Shown piece by piece: positions 1 through 7,587 of a DNA stretch of 64,000 bases. Source of the DNA: Ancylobacter oerskovii. GTDB lineage: Bacteria; Pseudomonadota; Alphaproteobacteria; Rhizobiales; Xanthobacteraceae. The stretch's first letter is position 1; each line of letters opens with the position of its first letter. A program made the position numbers and the translations under genes. Under the pieces are notes generated by a model, which was not told where the DNA came from, did not search any database, and was given only the letters and a program-made list of their open reading frames with translations. Location: the NCBI RefSeq assembly GCF_018390555.1, contig NZ_JAHBGB010000006.1, positions 434,001 through 498,000 of the forward strand, given 5' to 3'.

Positions 1-449
1 CGCTCCTCCGGGTGAGACGCGTCTAGGGGAGGTGTGTCGAAGACGACGGCCTTGTCGAGCCGGTATTTCATGGCATAGCCCACCATCAGGCCGAGCACCC
101 CGCCGATATAAAGGCCGGCTCCCTCGGGATCGATCAGGGACCCGATGATTTCGGCCGCCCAGAAGATCGCGGTGGTCAACAGGCCCGTCGCGCCATAGAG
201 TAGGAACTTCTGCGCATGGGCGGCCGCGCCCGTCGAGACGTCGCGGAAGATGTAGCGCTTGTCGAGGCCATATTTGGCAACGAGCCCGACAGCGGTCCCG
301 AAAGCCAAAGCGAGAAGCAATCCCGGCCATCCATCCACATTCGCCAACGCCGCCATGCGCAGCACGCACCATTGCGCAGCGAGATTGATGCCGATCGCCA
401 GCACTGCGAACAGCGCGTAGAGCACGGCGATGCGCTGGGCGGGCGTCAT
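1..449 (-). CDS. GtrA-like membrane protein (partial, cut by window edge)
   Basis: Reading the minus strand from the ATG at 449 gives an open frame that runs off the left edge without a stop (about 149 residues seen). It has four hydrophobic segments and two copies of a KY-LDK-aromatic pattern (KYGLDKRYIF near residues 55-65 and KYRLDKAVVF near 130-140), which is the hallmark of the GtrA family. GtrA proteins are small inner-membrane proteins thought to help flip polyprenyl-linked sugars for surface glycans or lipid-linked arabinose. The ATG directly abuts the stop of the HAD-UbiA gene (stop at 450-452), so the two are almost certainly cotranscribed and translationally coupled. This pairing fits a decaprenyl- or undecaprenyl-phosphate sugar pathway. 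The C terminus lies outside the window. Confidence 0.8.
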   Translation of the reverse strand, partial: MTPAQRIAVLYALFAVLAIGINLAAQWCVLRMAALANVDGWPGLLLALAFGTAVGLVAKYGLDKRYIFRDVSTGAAAHAQKFLLYGATGLLTTAIFWAAEIIGSLIDPEGAGLYIGGVLGLMVGYAMKYRLDKAVVFDTPPLDASHPEE

Positions 450-1859
450 CTAGATGCTGATCACGATGGCGCCGGAGCACGCCGCGGCGCTGAGGAGGCT
501 GGTGCGGTCCGTGGCGGCGAACACCACCGGGTCGTCATGCATCTCGCCGCGTTGGGTCAGGAGCAGCACCCGACTGATCCAGAACAGTAGAATGATGCAG
601 ACGATCCAGAGCCGATCTGGATAGGTATAGAGCGCGCGGACCGACTCGCTGTTGAGATAGAGCGCCAGAACGAGCGGCGATACGGCGCCGGATGCCGCAG
701 CCATGAACTGCAATGCCGGCAGATCGCCCAGCCTATAGGCGCGGCCGGTGGGGTCCTGCTTGGACTTGTGCAGGCGATCGATCAGCTCGGAGCATCGCTT
801 CACCAGCGCCAGGCAGAAGAAGATGAAGATCGCAAAGGCGATCAGCCATGGCGACAGCGCCGCTCCGATCGCCGCAGCCCCCGCCCACAGGCGACTGCCA
901 TAGAGGCAGGCAAGCACGGTGACGTCTATCAGCAACTTCTTCTTGAGATAAAATGAATAGGCACATGTCAACGCGTAATAACCAATGAGCGCCTCGAGAA
1001 ATTCTAGAGGCAGGAAAAGTGCCAGTACGAGCGAGCCAAGCAATAGAAGGGGAAACAGAAGCACGCCGTGAAGGATGGGAATTCGCCCCGCGGCAAAGGG
1101 ACGGTTCTTCTTTCGACTGTGCGCGCGGTCGTTCTTGAGATCGAGCAGGTCATTGAGAACATAAACGCTGGAGGCGCAGAGGCTGAAGCTCACGAAGGCG
1201 AGGAGGACGGCTCCGAGTTCTGCCACCAATTCGTGGGCGGCAATCGCCGGCACGAAGATCAGAAGATTCTTCAGCCATTGATGGATGCGGATGGCATGCA
1301 GATAGTCCTCGATCCGCACGCGCCTCATGCCGATGGCCTGCGCATGCGGCGCCCATGTGCGTATTTCTGCCAGATGCGAGGGTCGAGCGTCCGCCACATA
1401 GACGTTGCGTGCTTTTCGCCACACATCCTCGTCCACCGGCGCATCGCCAATATAGTCGAATCCACCCGCCCCGAACGCTTCGCAAAGAGAGGTCGCCTTG
1501 GCGCTACCGGCCAGGTTGAGAGTGCCGTTCGAACCGAACACGCCATCGAAGATGCCCATGCCGTCGGCGACCGCCCGCGCGTATCGCTCGTCGGCAGCCG
1601 AGGCCAGATAGATCTTCCGACCTCGCCTATGTTCGGCTTCGACGAAGTTCCGCACATCGTCGTTGAACGGCAGCGCCGTAAAATCGAGCGCAGCCTGGTT
1701 CGCGATCTGCGATTTCAATGCCGCCCGCCCCTGCGGCAGCGTCGCGATCGCTCCGATAGCCCTCAAGGGAGACGAAGACAAGAGAAGGAAAAATGACTCC
1801 AATAGAAGATCCGTTCGGACAAGAGTCCCATCCAGATCTACGACAAGGGGTGGATCCAC
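450..1859 (-). CDS. HAD phosphatase-UbiA prenyltransferase fusion
   Basis: 469 residues. The N-terminal part begins with VVDLDGTLVRTD, a HAD aspartate motif, and continues as a HAD-like phosphatase domain to about residue 165. The rest is a polytopic UbiA domain with the metal-binding pattern NDLLDLKNDRAH (about 235-247) and about eight membrane segments. Such fusions resemble decaprenyl-phosphate phosphoribosyltransferase-type enzymes, in which phosphoribosyl transfer is followed by dephosphorylation; this function is inferred from family resemblance. The start is a GTG at 1859, chosen because the strong ribosome site GGGAGG lies about 7 bases upstream and the HAD motif starts immediately. 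The next gene (GtrA-like) starts right after its stop. An ordinary aromatic prenyltransferase function cannot be excluded. Confidence 0.8.
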   Translation of the reverse strand: MDPPLVVDLDGTLVRTDLLLESFFLLLSSSPLRAIGAIATLPQGRAALKSQIANQAALDFTALPFNDDVRNFVEAEHRRGRKIYLASAADERYARAVADGMGIFDGVFGSNGTLNLAGSAKATSLCEAFGAGGFDYIGDAPVDEDVWRKARNVYVADARPSHLAEIRTWAPHAQAIGMRRVRIEDYLHAIRIHQWLKNLLIFVPAIAAHELVAELGAVLLAFVSFSLCASSVYVLNDLLDLKNDRAHSRKKNRPFAAGRIPILHGVLLFPLLLLGSLVLALFLPLEFLEALIGYYALTCAYSFYLKKKLLIDVTVLACLYGSRLWAGAAAIGAALSPWLIAFAIFIFFCLALVKRCSELIDRLHKSKQDPTGRAYRLGDLPALQFMAAASGAVSPLVLALYLNSESVRALYTYPDRLWIVCIILLFWISRVLLLTQRGEMHDDPVVFAATDRTSLLSAAACSGAIVISI

Positions 1860-2172
1860 GTTCCGTCCTCCCTCGGAGCTTACATATTAATCTCAAAATA
1901 AATCTTTCATTCTCGAGTCATTATTTTTATCTATACAAACGATATGTGTAGAAAATCGGAAGTCAACGAATCAATAAAGCGGCGCGACATCACGTAGCGT
2001 AACTTTCAATCGTCGGATTGATAGCGCTCTCCGCCTTTTGGCGTAGCTACGGTGAACGATCGGCCCGCCATGCCTCCCTTTGATGCAAACACTAGGGGTC
2101 GGAAGGCGACGTGGAGCGGCCTGGGTCGCCCTATCGAGCGCCCCGGTTTCAGTACAATGGATTGTCGGCCTC

Positions 2173-2212
2173 TCGGCCTGCTCCAGGCCGATGACGGGGG
2201 CAAGATGCCCCC
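2173..2212. other. Two adjacent perfect hairpins
   Basis: Stem 1: TCGGCCTG (2173-2180), loop CTC, CAGGCCGA (2184-2191). Stem 2: GGGGGC (2196-2201), loop AAGAT, GCCCCC (2207-2212). Two strong stems only four bases apart in non-coding DNA suggest structured RNA. Neither stem is followed by a T-run, so a simple intrinsic terminator is not the best explanation. No known RNA family was recognised. Confidence 0.45.
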
Positions 2213-2466
2213 TGGAACCGGAGGTTTTTCATCACCGGCACACTCTTCAGATTTACCGTGTTCGCTCAGGCGGCGAATGCCGCCCTCTCCTGCTTCTCGG
2301 CTTCCACGCCTTGGCCATTCCCATGGCCCGTGACGTACTAGGCTTCGCAGCCCGGGGTATTACTCCGGCTCGCGGGAGGCGATGCGCAGCTTTTCACATA
2401 CGGGCGCGGATCAAGCTCGAGTTCATCGCACATGACCGTCAGGTTTACCTGGCGACGGGTTCGACT

Positions 2467-2507
2467 TTGAGCATGATCGTCCTCCCTTCCCGGACGATCA
2501 TGCTCAA
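2467..2507. repeat. 16-bp perfect inverted repeat
   Basis: TTGAGCATGATCGTCC (2467-2482) and its exact complement GGACGATCATGCTCAA (2492-2507) are separated by 9 bases. Palindromes with a GAGCATGATC core are common as intergenic repeats in alphaproteobacterial genomes, so this is probably a dispersed palindromic unit rather than a gene-specific operator. It lies about 160 bp beyond the stop of the Lrp gene (minus strand) and could also end its transcript, although no T-run follows on the minus strand. Confidence 0.6.
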
Positions 2508-2665
2508 TAAGACCACTCCATTCCGGCCATCAGGCAAAAGCGTCGCTTCCAGCGACAGACGTGCCAACCCCCAATGTTGACCTCCGTCTCCAGGAGAACA
2601 CCCATTTCCCATCGGCGAAGGCTGGCTGTTTTCATAGGGCTTTTGACAAGGCCTGGCTGGGCATC

Positions 2666-3091
2666 TCAAACGGAACTCAACAGAATGCTGGTTTCGCTGT
2701 TGAGCACGCCCTCGATCGTGCGCACCTCGCGCAGCACGCGGTCGAAGTCGCTGAGGCTCGGGGCGTGGATCTCGGCGATCAGGTCCCAGCTGCCATTGGT
2801 GGTGTGCAGGGAGTGCAGTTCCGGCATGCCGCGCAACTGCCGGATGACCGCGGTGGTGGAGCGCCCGGTCACCTCGATCAGCATGATCGCCCGGATCGCC
2901 GAGCTGTCGTAGTCCTGGCGGAAGCGCACGGTGAAGCCGAGCACGGCGCCGGATTCCATCAGCCGGTCGAGCCGCTTCTGTACGGTGGCGCGGGTGACGC
3001 CGAGAATGGCGGCGAGCTTGGAGACCGGGGCGCGCCCGTCCTCGCGCAGGGCGGCGATCAGGCGGCGGTCGGTTTCGTCGAAGACATGCAT
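2666..3091 (-). CDS. Lrp/AsnC-family transcriptional regulator
   Basis: 141 residues, the usual length for the family. An N-terminal winged helix-turn-helix (about 5-60, LDRLMESGAV as recognition region) is followed by a RAM ligand-binding domain with the typical G-x-x-D stretch (GSWDLIAEI, about 101-109). These proteins sense amino acids and usually control a neighbouring transport or catabolic gene. The gene is divergent from the ornithine cyclodeaminase gene, with 128 bp between starts. A small inverted repeat lies in that gap, so ornithine or arginine is a plausible effector. No strong ribosome site precedes the ATG. Confidence 0.9.
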   Translation of the reverse strand: MHVFDETDRRLIAALREDGRAPVSKLAAILGVTRATVQKRLDRLMESGAVLGFTVRFRQDYDSSAIRAIMLIEVTGRSTTAVIRQLRGMPELHSLHTTNGSWDLIAEIHAPSLSDFDRVLREVRTIEGVLNSETSILLSSV

Positions 3092-3101
3092 GATCAGAAG
3101 T

Positions 3102-3118
3102 GCTCAGTCCGAATGAGC
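3102..3118. promoter_or_regulatory. Candidate Lrp operator (GCTCA-N7-TGAGC)
   Basis: GCTCA at 3102-3106 and TGAGC at 3114-3118 form a perfect 5-bp dyad just upstream of the Lrp-type gene and in the shared divergent promoter region with the ornithine cyclodeaminase gene. Lrp-family proteins bind dyads of about this size. The assignment rests on position and symmetry only. Confidence 0.35.
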
Positions 3119-3219
3119 GAAGTGCGCGAAAATCCTCACATATATTAACTCCCTAGCCATTTCGAGCGCAAACTGTCCCGTCCTACCATCGCTTCATGCT
3201 CGCGAAGGGAGATCATGCG

Positions 3220-4263
3220 ATGGTCCGCTACATCGGGGTCGAGAACGTCACACGGCTGGTCCGCGCCATCGGCGTCGAGCCCTATCTGGTCGGCCTCAGC
3301 CGCTATATCGAGGACGATTTCCGCCGCTGGCCGCGCTTCGACAAGGTGCCGCGCATCGCCAGCCATTCGCCCGATGGGGTGATCGAGCTGATGCCGACCA
3401 GCGACGGCACGCTCTACGGCTTCAAATATGTCAACGGCCATCCGGCCAACACCCTCGCCGGGCTGCAGACGGTGACCGGCTTCGGCGTCCTGGCCGACGT
3501 CGCCACCGGCTATCCGCAGCTGCTGGCGGAGATGACCGTCACCACCGCACTGCGCACCGCCGCCACCTCGGCGCTGGCTGCCCGCTATCTCGCGCGGCCC
3601 GAGGCGCGGACGATGGCGCTGATCGGCCTCGGCTCGCAGGCCGAGTTCCAGGCACTCGGCTTCCACGCCATCAACGGCATCGACCGTCTCAGGGTGTTCG
3701 ACATCGACGAGGCGGCGACCGCCAAGTTCCTCGCCAACATGGACGGAAGGGACCTCGTCATCGAGGTCGCCCGCAGCGCGGAGGCCGCGGTCGAGGGCGC
3801 CGACATCATCACCACCGTGACCGCCGACAAGCGCCGCGCCACCATCCTCTCCGACAACATGGTCGGGGCCGGCGTCCACATCAACGCGGTGGGCGGCGAC
3901 TGCCCGGGCAAGACCGAGCTGCAGCGCGAGATCCTCATGCGCGCCGACATCTTCGTCGAGCTACCCGAGCAGACCCGCGTCGAGGGCGAGATCCAGCAGC
4001 TGGCGCCCGACCATCCGGTCACCGAGCTGTGGCGGGTGATCGCCGGCGAGGTGCCCGGCCGGCGCTCGCGCGAGCAGATCACCCTGTTCGATTCAGTCGG
4101 CTTCGCCATCGAGGATTTCGCGGCACTGCGCCATCTGCGCGACCTGGCCGACGAGACCGGCTTCTACCAGGACATCGACCTCATCCCCGCGCCGCGGGAC
4201 CCGCGCAACCTGTTCGGCCTGATCAGCGCGACCGACCACGCGCTGGCACCTCTCGAAGCGTGA
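3220..4263 (+). CDS. Ornithine cyclodeaminase
   Basis: 347 residues from the ATG at 3220. An in-frame ATG at 3196 gives 8 more residues but has no ribosome site, whereas AAGGGAG sits about 9 bases before 3220. The mu-crystallin/OCD fold is recognised by the NAD-binding GLGSQAEFQ motif (about 140-148), the substrate-binding K in GFKYVNGHP, and the catalytic Asp region NAVGGDCPGKTEL (about 224-236). The enzyme converts L-ornithine to L-proline and ammonia in the cytoplasm. It is followed 5 bases later by the CtlX-type gene, so citrulline to ornithine to proline is a likely two-step route. Some family members act as alanine or other imino acid dehydrogenases, but the GGDCPGKTE motif favours ornithine cyclodeaminase. 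Confidence 0.9.
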   Translation: MVRYIGVENVTRLVRAIGVEPYLVGLSRYIEDDFRRWPRFDKVPRIASHSPDGVIELMPTSDGTLYGFKYVNGHPANTLAGLQTVTGFGVLADVATGYPQLLAEMTVTTALRTAATSALAARYLARPEARTMALIGLGSQAEFQALGFHAINGIDRLRVFDIDEAATAKFLANMDGRDLVIEVARSAEAAVEGADIITTVTADKRRATILSDNMVGAGVHINAVGGDCPGKTELQREILMRADIFVELPEQTRVEGEIQQLAPDHPVTELWRVIAGEVPGRRSREQITLFDSVGFAIEDFAALRHLRDLADETGFYQDIDLIPAPRDPRNLFGLISATDHALAPLEA

Positions 4264-4268
4264 CGACC

Positions 4269-5294
4269 ATGGCCGCTGCTGCCACGCCTTCCCCCGCCCC
4301 CTCCCCGCATGTCGCGCCAATGAACGTTGCCTCGATGCTTTCCATTCCTTTGAACGCCGTCCCTTCGCCGAAGCTGTCCGTGCAGGCGCCGCGCAGCGTG
4401 GTGATCATCCGCCCGCACCATTTCACGCCCAACGAGGCGACGGCGGCGGACAACGCCTTCCAGACCTGTCCGCTGACCGGCACCCGCGAAACCATCGCCG
4501 ACGCCGCCCATCGCGAGGCGACCGGGGTCGCGGCAGCGCTGGAACATGCCGGCATCACCGTGCATCTGTTCGAGGACGAGGGGACGGAAACACCGGATTC
4601 GGTGTTCCCCAACAACTGGTTCTCCACCCATACCGGCGGGCATGTCGCGCTTTATCCGATGTTCTCGCCGAGCCGCCGGCGCGAGCGGCGGCATGACGTG
4701 ATCGAGATGCTCAAGCAGCGCTACCGCGTGCAGGACATCATCGACTACTCCGGCCTCGAGCAGGACAGCGTCTACCTCGAAGGCACCGGCGCCATGGTGC
4801 TCGACCATATCGAGCGCGTAGCCTATGCGGCGCGCTCCAACCGCACCAACGAGGTAGCACTGGAGCGGTTCTGCACGCATTTCAACTTCGAGCCCGTGGT
4901 CTTCGACGCGGCGGACGCGGCCGGGCGGCCGATCTACCACACCAACGTGCTGATGTGCATCGGCACCGACTTTTGCCTGATCGGGCTCGACACGCTGCGC
5001 GAGCCGCGCCGCCGCGCCGAAATTGCCGGGCGCCTCGCCGAGACCGGCCGTACGGTGATCGATCTCAGCCATGAGCAGATCGGCGACTTCGCCGGTAACG
5101 CCATCGAGCTGCATGGCCGGCAGGGGCGCATCCTCGCGCTCTCCGCCCGGGCGGCGCGGGCGCTGCGGCCCGACCAGATCGCGGCGCTGGAACGCTCTGT
5201 GAGCATCCTGCCGCTCGACGTACCGACCATCGAGATGGCCGGCGGCTCGGTGCGCTGCATGCTGGCCGGCATCCACCTGTCGCCCCGTGGCTGA
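4269..5294 (+). CDS. ctlX: Citrulline hydrolase CtlX-type (amidinotransferase fold)
   Basis: 341 residues from the ATG at 4269; ATGs at 4320 and 4335 would remove a low-complexity Ala/Pro leader and bring the length closer to the usual 300-320. The guanidine-modifying enzyme fold is seen in the repeated beta-beta-alpha elements with FPNNWFSTH (about 117-125), the His of YHTNVLMC (about 220-227) and a C-terminal Cys in AGGSVRCMLAG (about 325-335). CtlX proteins hydrolyse the ureido group of citrulline to give ornithine. Its place directly after ornithine cyclodeaminase supports this. A related arginine deiminase or dimethylarginine hydrolase activity is possible. A strong terminator follows at 5325. 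Confidence 0.8.
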   Translation: MAAAATPSPAPSPHVAPMNVASMLSIPLNAVPSPKLSVQAPRSVVIIRPHHFTPNEATAADNAFQTCPLTGTRETIADAAHREATGVAAALEHAGITVHLFEDEGTETPDSVFPNNWFSTHTGGHVALYPMFSPSRRRERRHDVIEMLKQRYRVQDIIDYSGLEQDSVYLEGTGAMVLDHIERVAYAARSNRTNEVALERFCTHFNFEPVVFDAADAAGRPIYHTNVLMCIGTDFCLIGLDTLREPRRRAEIAGRLAETGRTVIDLSHEQIGDFAGNAIELHGRQGRILALSARAARALRPDQIAALERSVSILPLDVPTIEMAGGSVRCMLAGIHLSPRG

Positions 5295-5323
5295 GGCGAC
5301 GACCCACACCTTTAAGGTCGCGC

Positions 5324-5352
5324 AGGCGGCGCCCCTTGCGGGCGCCGCCTTT
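5324..5352 (+). terminator. Rho-independent terminator after ctlX
   Basis: A perfect 10-bp G+C stem, GGCGGCGCCC (5325-5334) and GGGCGCCGCC (5340-5349), with loop CTTGC and an extra A-T closing pair. It is followed by TTT. It sits 30 bp past the ctlX stop and before the end of the convergent ureohydrolase gene, so it separates the two transcripts. Confidence 0.8.
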
Positions 5353-5361
5353 CGTGCGTCG

Positions 5362-6318
5362 TCAGCGCGCCGCCGCCTGCCGCGCCAGCACGCCGAGCGC
5401 GGTGGTGATGAGGCGGGCGAAGTTCAGCGCCCCGAGGCCACCGACGTCGCGCTCCGGCATGAACTCGACGAAGTTCATCGCGGCGATGCGCCCGCGCCCG
5501 GCCGCGCCTTTGATCAGGTCGACCATCTGGTAGTAGTCCAGCCCGCCGGGACAGCGGCCGATCACGCCGGGCACCAGCGCCGGGTCCATCACGTCGGCAT
5601 CGGTGGTGACGATGATGTTGGAGCCTTCCGGGATCAGGCTGAGCGCCATCTCGACGCCCTGCTTGTGCAATTCGTAGCCGGTGATGAACTTCACGCCCCA
5701 GTCGAGCGCGTCCCGATAGTCCTGCGGGCGCGCCGAGCCGATGGAGCGGGCGCCGACCTGGACGATGCGCTCGATATGCGGCATCTCCGAAGCGCGGCGC
5801 ATGGTGGAGGACAGGCCCTGCCGCTCGCCCATATATTCGTCGCGCCAGTCGATATGCGCGTCGAGCTGAAGGATGGTGTAGCGCTCGCCGCTGTCGCCCA
5901 GCGCCTCCAGCACCGGGATCGGGATGGAATCGTCGCCGCCGAGCGTCACCGGCACCGCGCCCTTCGCACGGATGGTGCGGATGGCGTTGCGGATGATCTC
6001 GCGATTACCGGCGCCGTCGGCCTCGTCGAAGGGCAGGTTGCCGCAATCGACCGCCGCGAGCTCCCGGCTCGGGAACACCTGGCCGCCGAGGTCGAAGTCG
6101 TGGTGCCAGAGATTGGCGGCGAGCGGCACGGTCGCCTCGCGCAGCGCGTCCGGCGCATGGCGGCAATAGGCGCCGACCGCGCTGTAGGGGCTGGCGCAGG
6201 GCGCGCCGATCAGCGCGACCGGGGCCTTCAGGCTCTCGAGATCGGCGCAGGCCTCGATCCCCATGAAGGTCGAGGCGGTGGAGCCGAACAGGGCGGCGAG
6301 ATCGGGTTTGTCGGTCAT
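5362..6318 (-). CDS. Arginase/agmatinase-family ureohydrolase
   Basis: 318 residues from the ATG at 6318; an upstream in-frame ATG at 6354 adds 12 unconserved residues. Manganese-site motifs are LGGDDS (about 127-131), DAHID (153-157) and TTDADVMDP (about 237-245). The enzyme hydrolyses a guanidino group to urea plus an amine. The residue usually His in GGDHS is Asp here (residue 130), a variant seen in a subset of agmatinase-like proteins. With the PuuC-like dehydrogenase, ornithine cyclodeaminase and CtlX nearby, guanidinobutyrate, agmatine or arginine is the likely substrate; which one cannot be told from sequence. The Ldh-family gene lies 54 bp upstream on the same strand, so the two probably share a transcript. 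Confidence 0.85.
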   Translation of the reverse strand: MTDKPDLAALFGSTASTFMGIEACADLESLKAPVALIGAPCASPYSAVGAYCRHAPDALREATVPLAANLWHHDFDLGGQVFPSRELAAVDCGNLPFDEADGAGNREIIRNAIRTIRAKGAVPVTLGGDDSIPIPVLEALGDSGERYTILQLDAHIDWRDEYMGERQGLSSTMRRASEMPHIERIVQVGARSIGSARPQDYRDALDWGVKFITGYELHKQGVEMALSLIPEGSNIIVTTDADVMDPALVPGVIGRCPGGLDYYQMVDLIKGAAGRGRIAAMNFVEFMPERDVGGLGALNFARLITTALGVLARQAAAR

Positions 6319-6372
6319 GGAACGAAGCCTCGGAACGGAAGTGAGGGGCGGCAAGTGATGGCTGGCGGGCGT

Positions 6373-7452
6373 TCAGCCCGGATGGGCGTCGGTGGCAAGG
6401 ACGATGCCGCGCTTGCGGGCCGTCGCCTCGACCATCGCCCATTCCTCGTCGCGCAGGCGGATGCCGTTGGCGCGGTAGTCGCGCTCGGTCGCCGCCGCGC
6501 CGCCTCCGGGAAGGCGCACCGCCTCGAAGCCCTGCGCCGGGCGTGCGCCGGTCAGCGTGGCGATCATCCGGTCGGCGGCTGCGGCGAAGGCGGCGGGATC
6601 CTGGAAGCGGGCGACGTCGATGGCGATGAAGCTATGGGCGTAGTAGGCGGCGCGGCCGGTGGGATCGGCCGGGCGCTCGCCCTGCCAGTCGCGCTCGCCG
6701 CTGAGCAGGGCGGAGAGCAGCTCGACGATCAGCATCATGCCGAAGCCCTTGGGGCCGGCCGGCAGCAGGGCGCCGGACATGCGCGATTCCCGGTCCATCA
6801 CGTCGAGGATGACGCGGAGCGGATCGTCGGTATAGACGCCGTGCTGGTCGACCACCGCCTTCTCGTCGAGGCGCTTGCCGTCGCGGGCGGCGAGCACGAC
6901 CTTACCCATCGAGCCGGCGCTGGTCGCCATGTCGATCACGATGGGGTCTTCCTTGCCGCTCGGCACCGCGAGCGCCAGCGGGTTGGTGCAGAAATAGGCG
7001 TCCCGCCCGCCCCAAGGGGCGACCAGCACCGGGCCGGTGCTCATGGACAGGCCGATCATGCCGCGTTCCAGCGCCTGCAGCGCGTAGTTCGAGGCCATGC
7101 CGTAATCGCCCGAACGCTTGACCGTGACGAAGCCGATCCCGGCGGCTTCCGCCTTGGCGATGGCGATCTCCATCGCCTTGTGGCCGACGAAGTGGCCGCA
7201 GCCGCCATGCCCGTCCACCAGTGCGGTGGCGGCGCTCTCGCGCTCGACGGTGAAGGGACGGGCGAAATGCAGCGCGCCGGCCTCGTACAGCTCGTCGAGA
7301 TAGGGCAGCAGCCCGATGCCCTGCGTGTGGTGGCCGCGCAGATCGGCCTTCAGCAGGCCGTCGGCGAAGATCCCCGCCTCCTCCGCGCCGGCGCCGTGCC
7401 AGCGGGCGACGTCGGCATAGAGGCGGCGCAGATGATCGATCGAGATACGCAT
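6373..7452 (-). CDS. Ldh-family (malate/L-lactate type) NAD(P)-dependent oxidoreductase
   Basis: 359 residues, full length for the family. Family motifs are DLRGHHTQG (about 37-45), the His-containing GHGGCGHFVGH (about 80-90), MSTGPVLVAPWGG (about 136-148) and GPKGFGMMLIVE (about 234-245). Members reduce or oxidise 2-oxo/2-hydroxy acids or cyclic imino acids such as delta1-piperideine-2-carboxylate and delta1-pyrroline-2-carboxylate. Given the ornithine, arginine and polyamine context, an imino-acid reductase role is more likely than malate or lactate oxidation; this is inference. It is divergent from the ABC transporter operon across a 135-bp region containing a dyad operator. Confidence 0.8.
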   Translation of the reverse strand: MRISIDHLRRLYADVARWHGAGAEEAGIFADGLLKADLRGHHTQGIGLLPYLDELYEAGALHFARPFTVERESAATALVDGHGGCGHFVGHKAMEIAIAKAEAAGIGFVTVKRSGDYGMASNYALQALERGMIGLSMSTGPVLVAPWGGRDAYFCTNPLALAVPSGKEDPIVIDMATSAGSMGKVVLAARDGKRLDEKAVVDQHGVYTDDPLRVILDVMDRESRMSGALLPAGPKGFGMMLIVELLSALLSGERDWQGERPADPTGRAAYYAHSFIAIDVARFQDPAAFAAAADRMIATLTGARPAQGFEAVRLPGGGAAATERDYRANGIRLRDEEWAMVEATARKRGIVLATDAHPG

Positions 7453-7528
7453 GGAGACGGCCCGGCTGGAGGTATCGGTGCGGCGGACCCGCGCTCGATA
7501 TGCCTTATGTGAATATTTTTATCCTATG

Positions 7529-7545
7529 TGTCAACAAACTTGACA
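7529..7545. promoter_or_regulatory. Dyad operator TGTCAA-N5-TTGACA in divergent promoter region
   Basis: TGTCAA (7529-7534) and TTGACA (7540-7545) form a perfect 6-bp inverted repeat between the divergent Ldh-family and ABC ATPase genes, in a locally AT-rich stretch. The size and symmetry fit a GntR-, XRE- or Lrp-type site. The XRE-cupin regulator encoded at 13524 and the Lrp regulator at 2666 are the local candidates to bind it. Confidence 0.45.
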
Positions 7546-7587
7546 TAGAGGATAGACGAATGCGAATTGTCCGAAACGGAGCGGCGA

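Larger units (their letters stand above)
1860..2665. other. Non-coding stretch with hairpins
   Basis: About 800 bp between the HAD-UbiA gene and the Lrp gene. Short open frames occur on both strands, but none has a convincing ribosome site, codon bias or recognisable domain. The 1890-1980 part is AT-rich and probably carries the promoter of the HAD-UbiA gene. The 2000-2520 part carries several stem-loops, listed separately, and may be a small RNA locus or the remains of a mobile element. No inverted terminal repeats or transposase motif were seen. Confidence 0.5.

Noticed and set aside
2080..2580. A 166-codon plus-strand open frame in the first non-coding gap
   Set aside because: It runs through two perfect hairpins and a 16-bp inverted repeat, lacks a ribosome site and has no recognisable sequence.
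5287..7512. A 741-codon plus-strand open frame
   Set aside because: Runs antisense through two well-supported enzyme genes (ureohydrolase and Ldh family) and the ctlX terminator.
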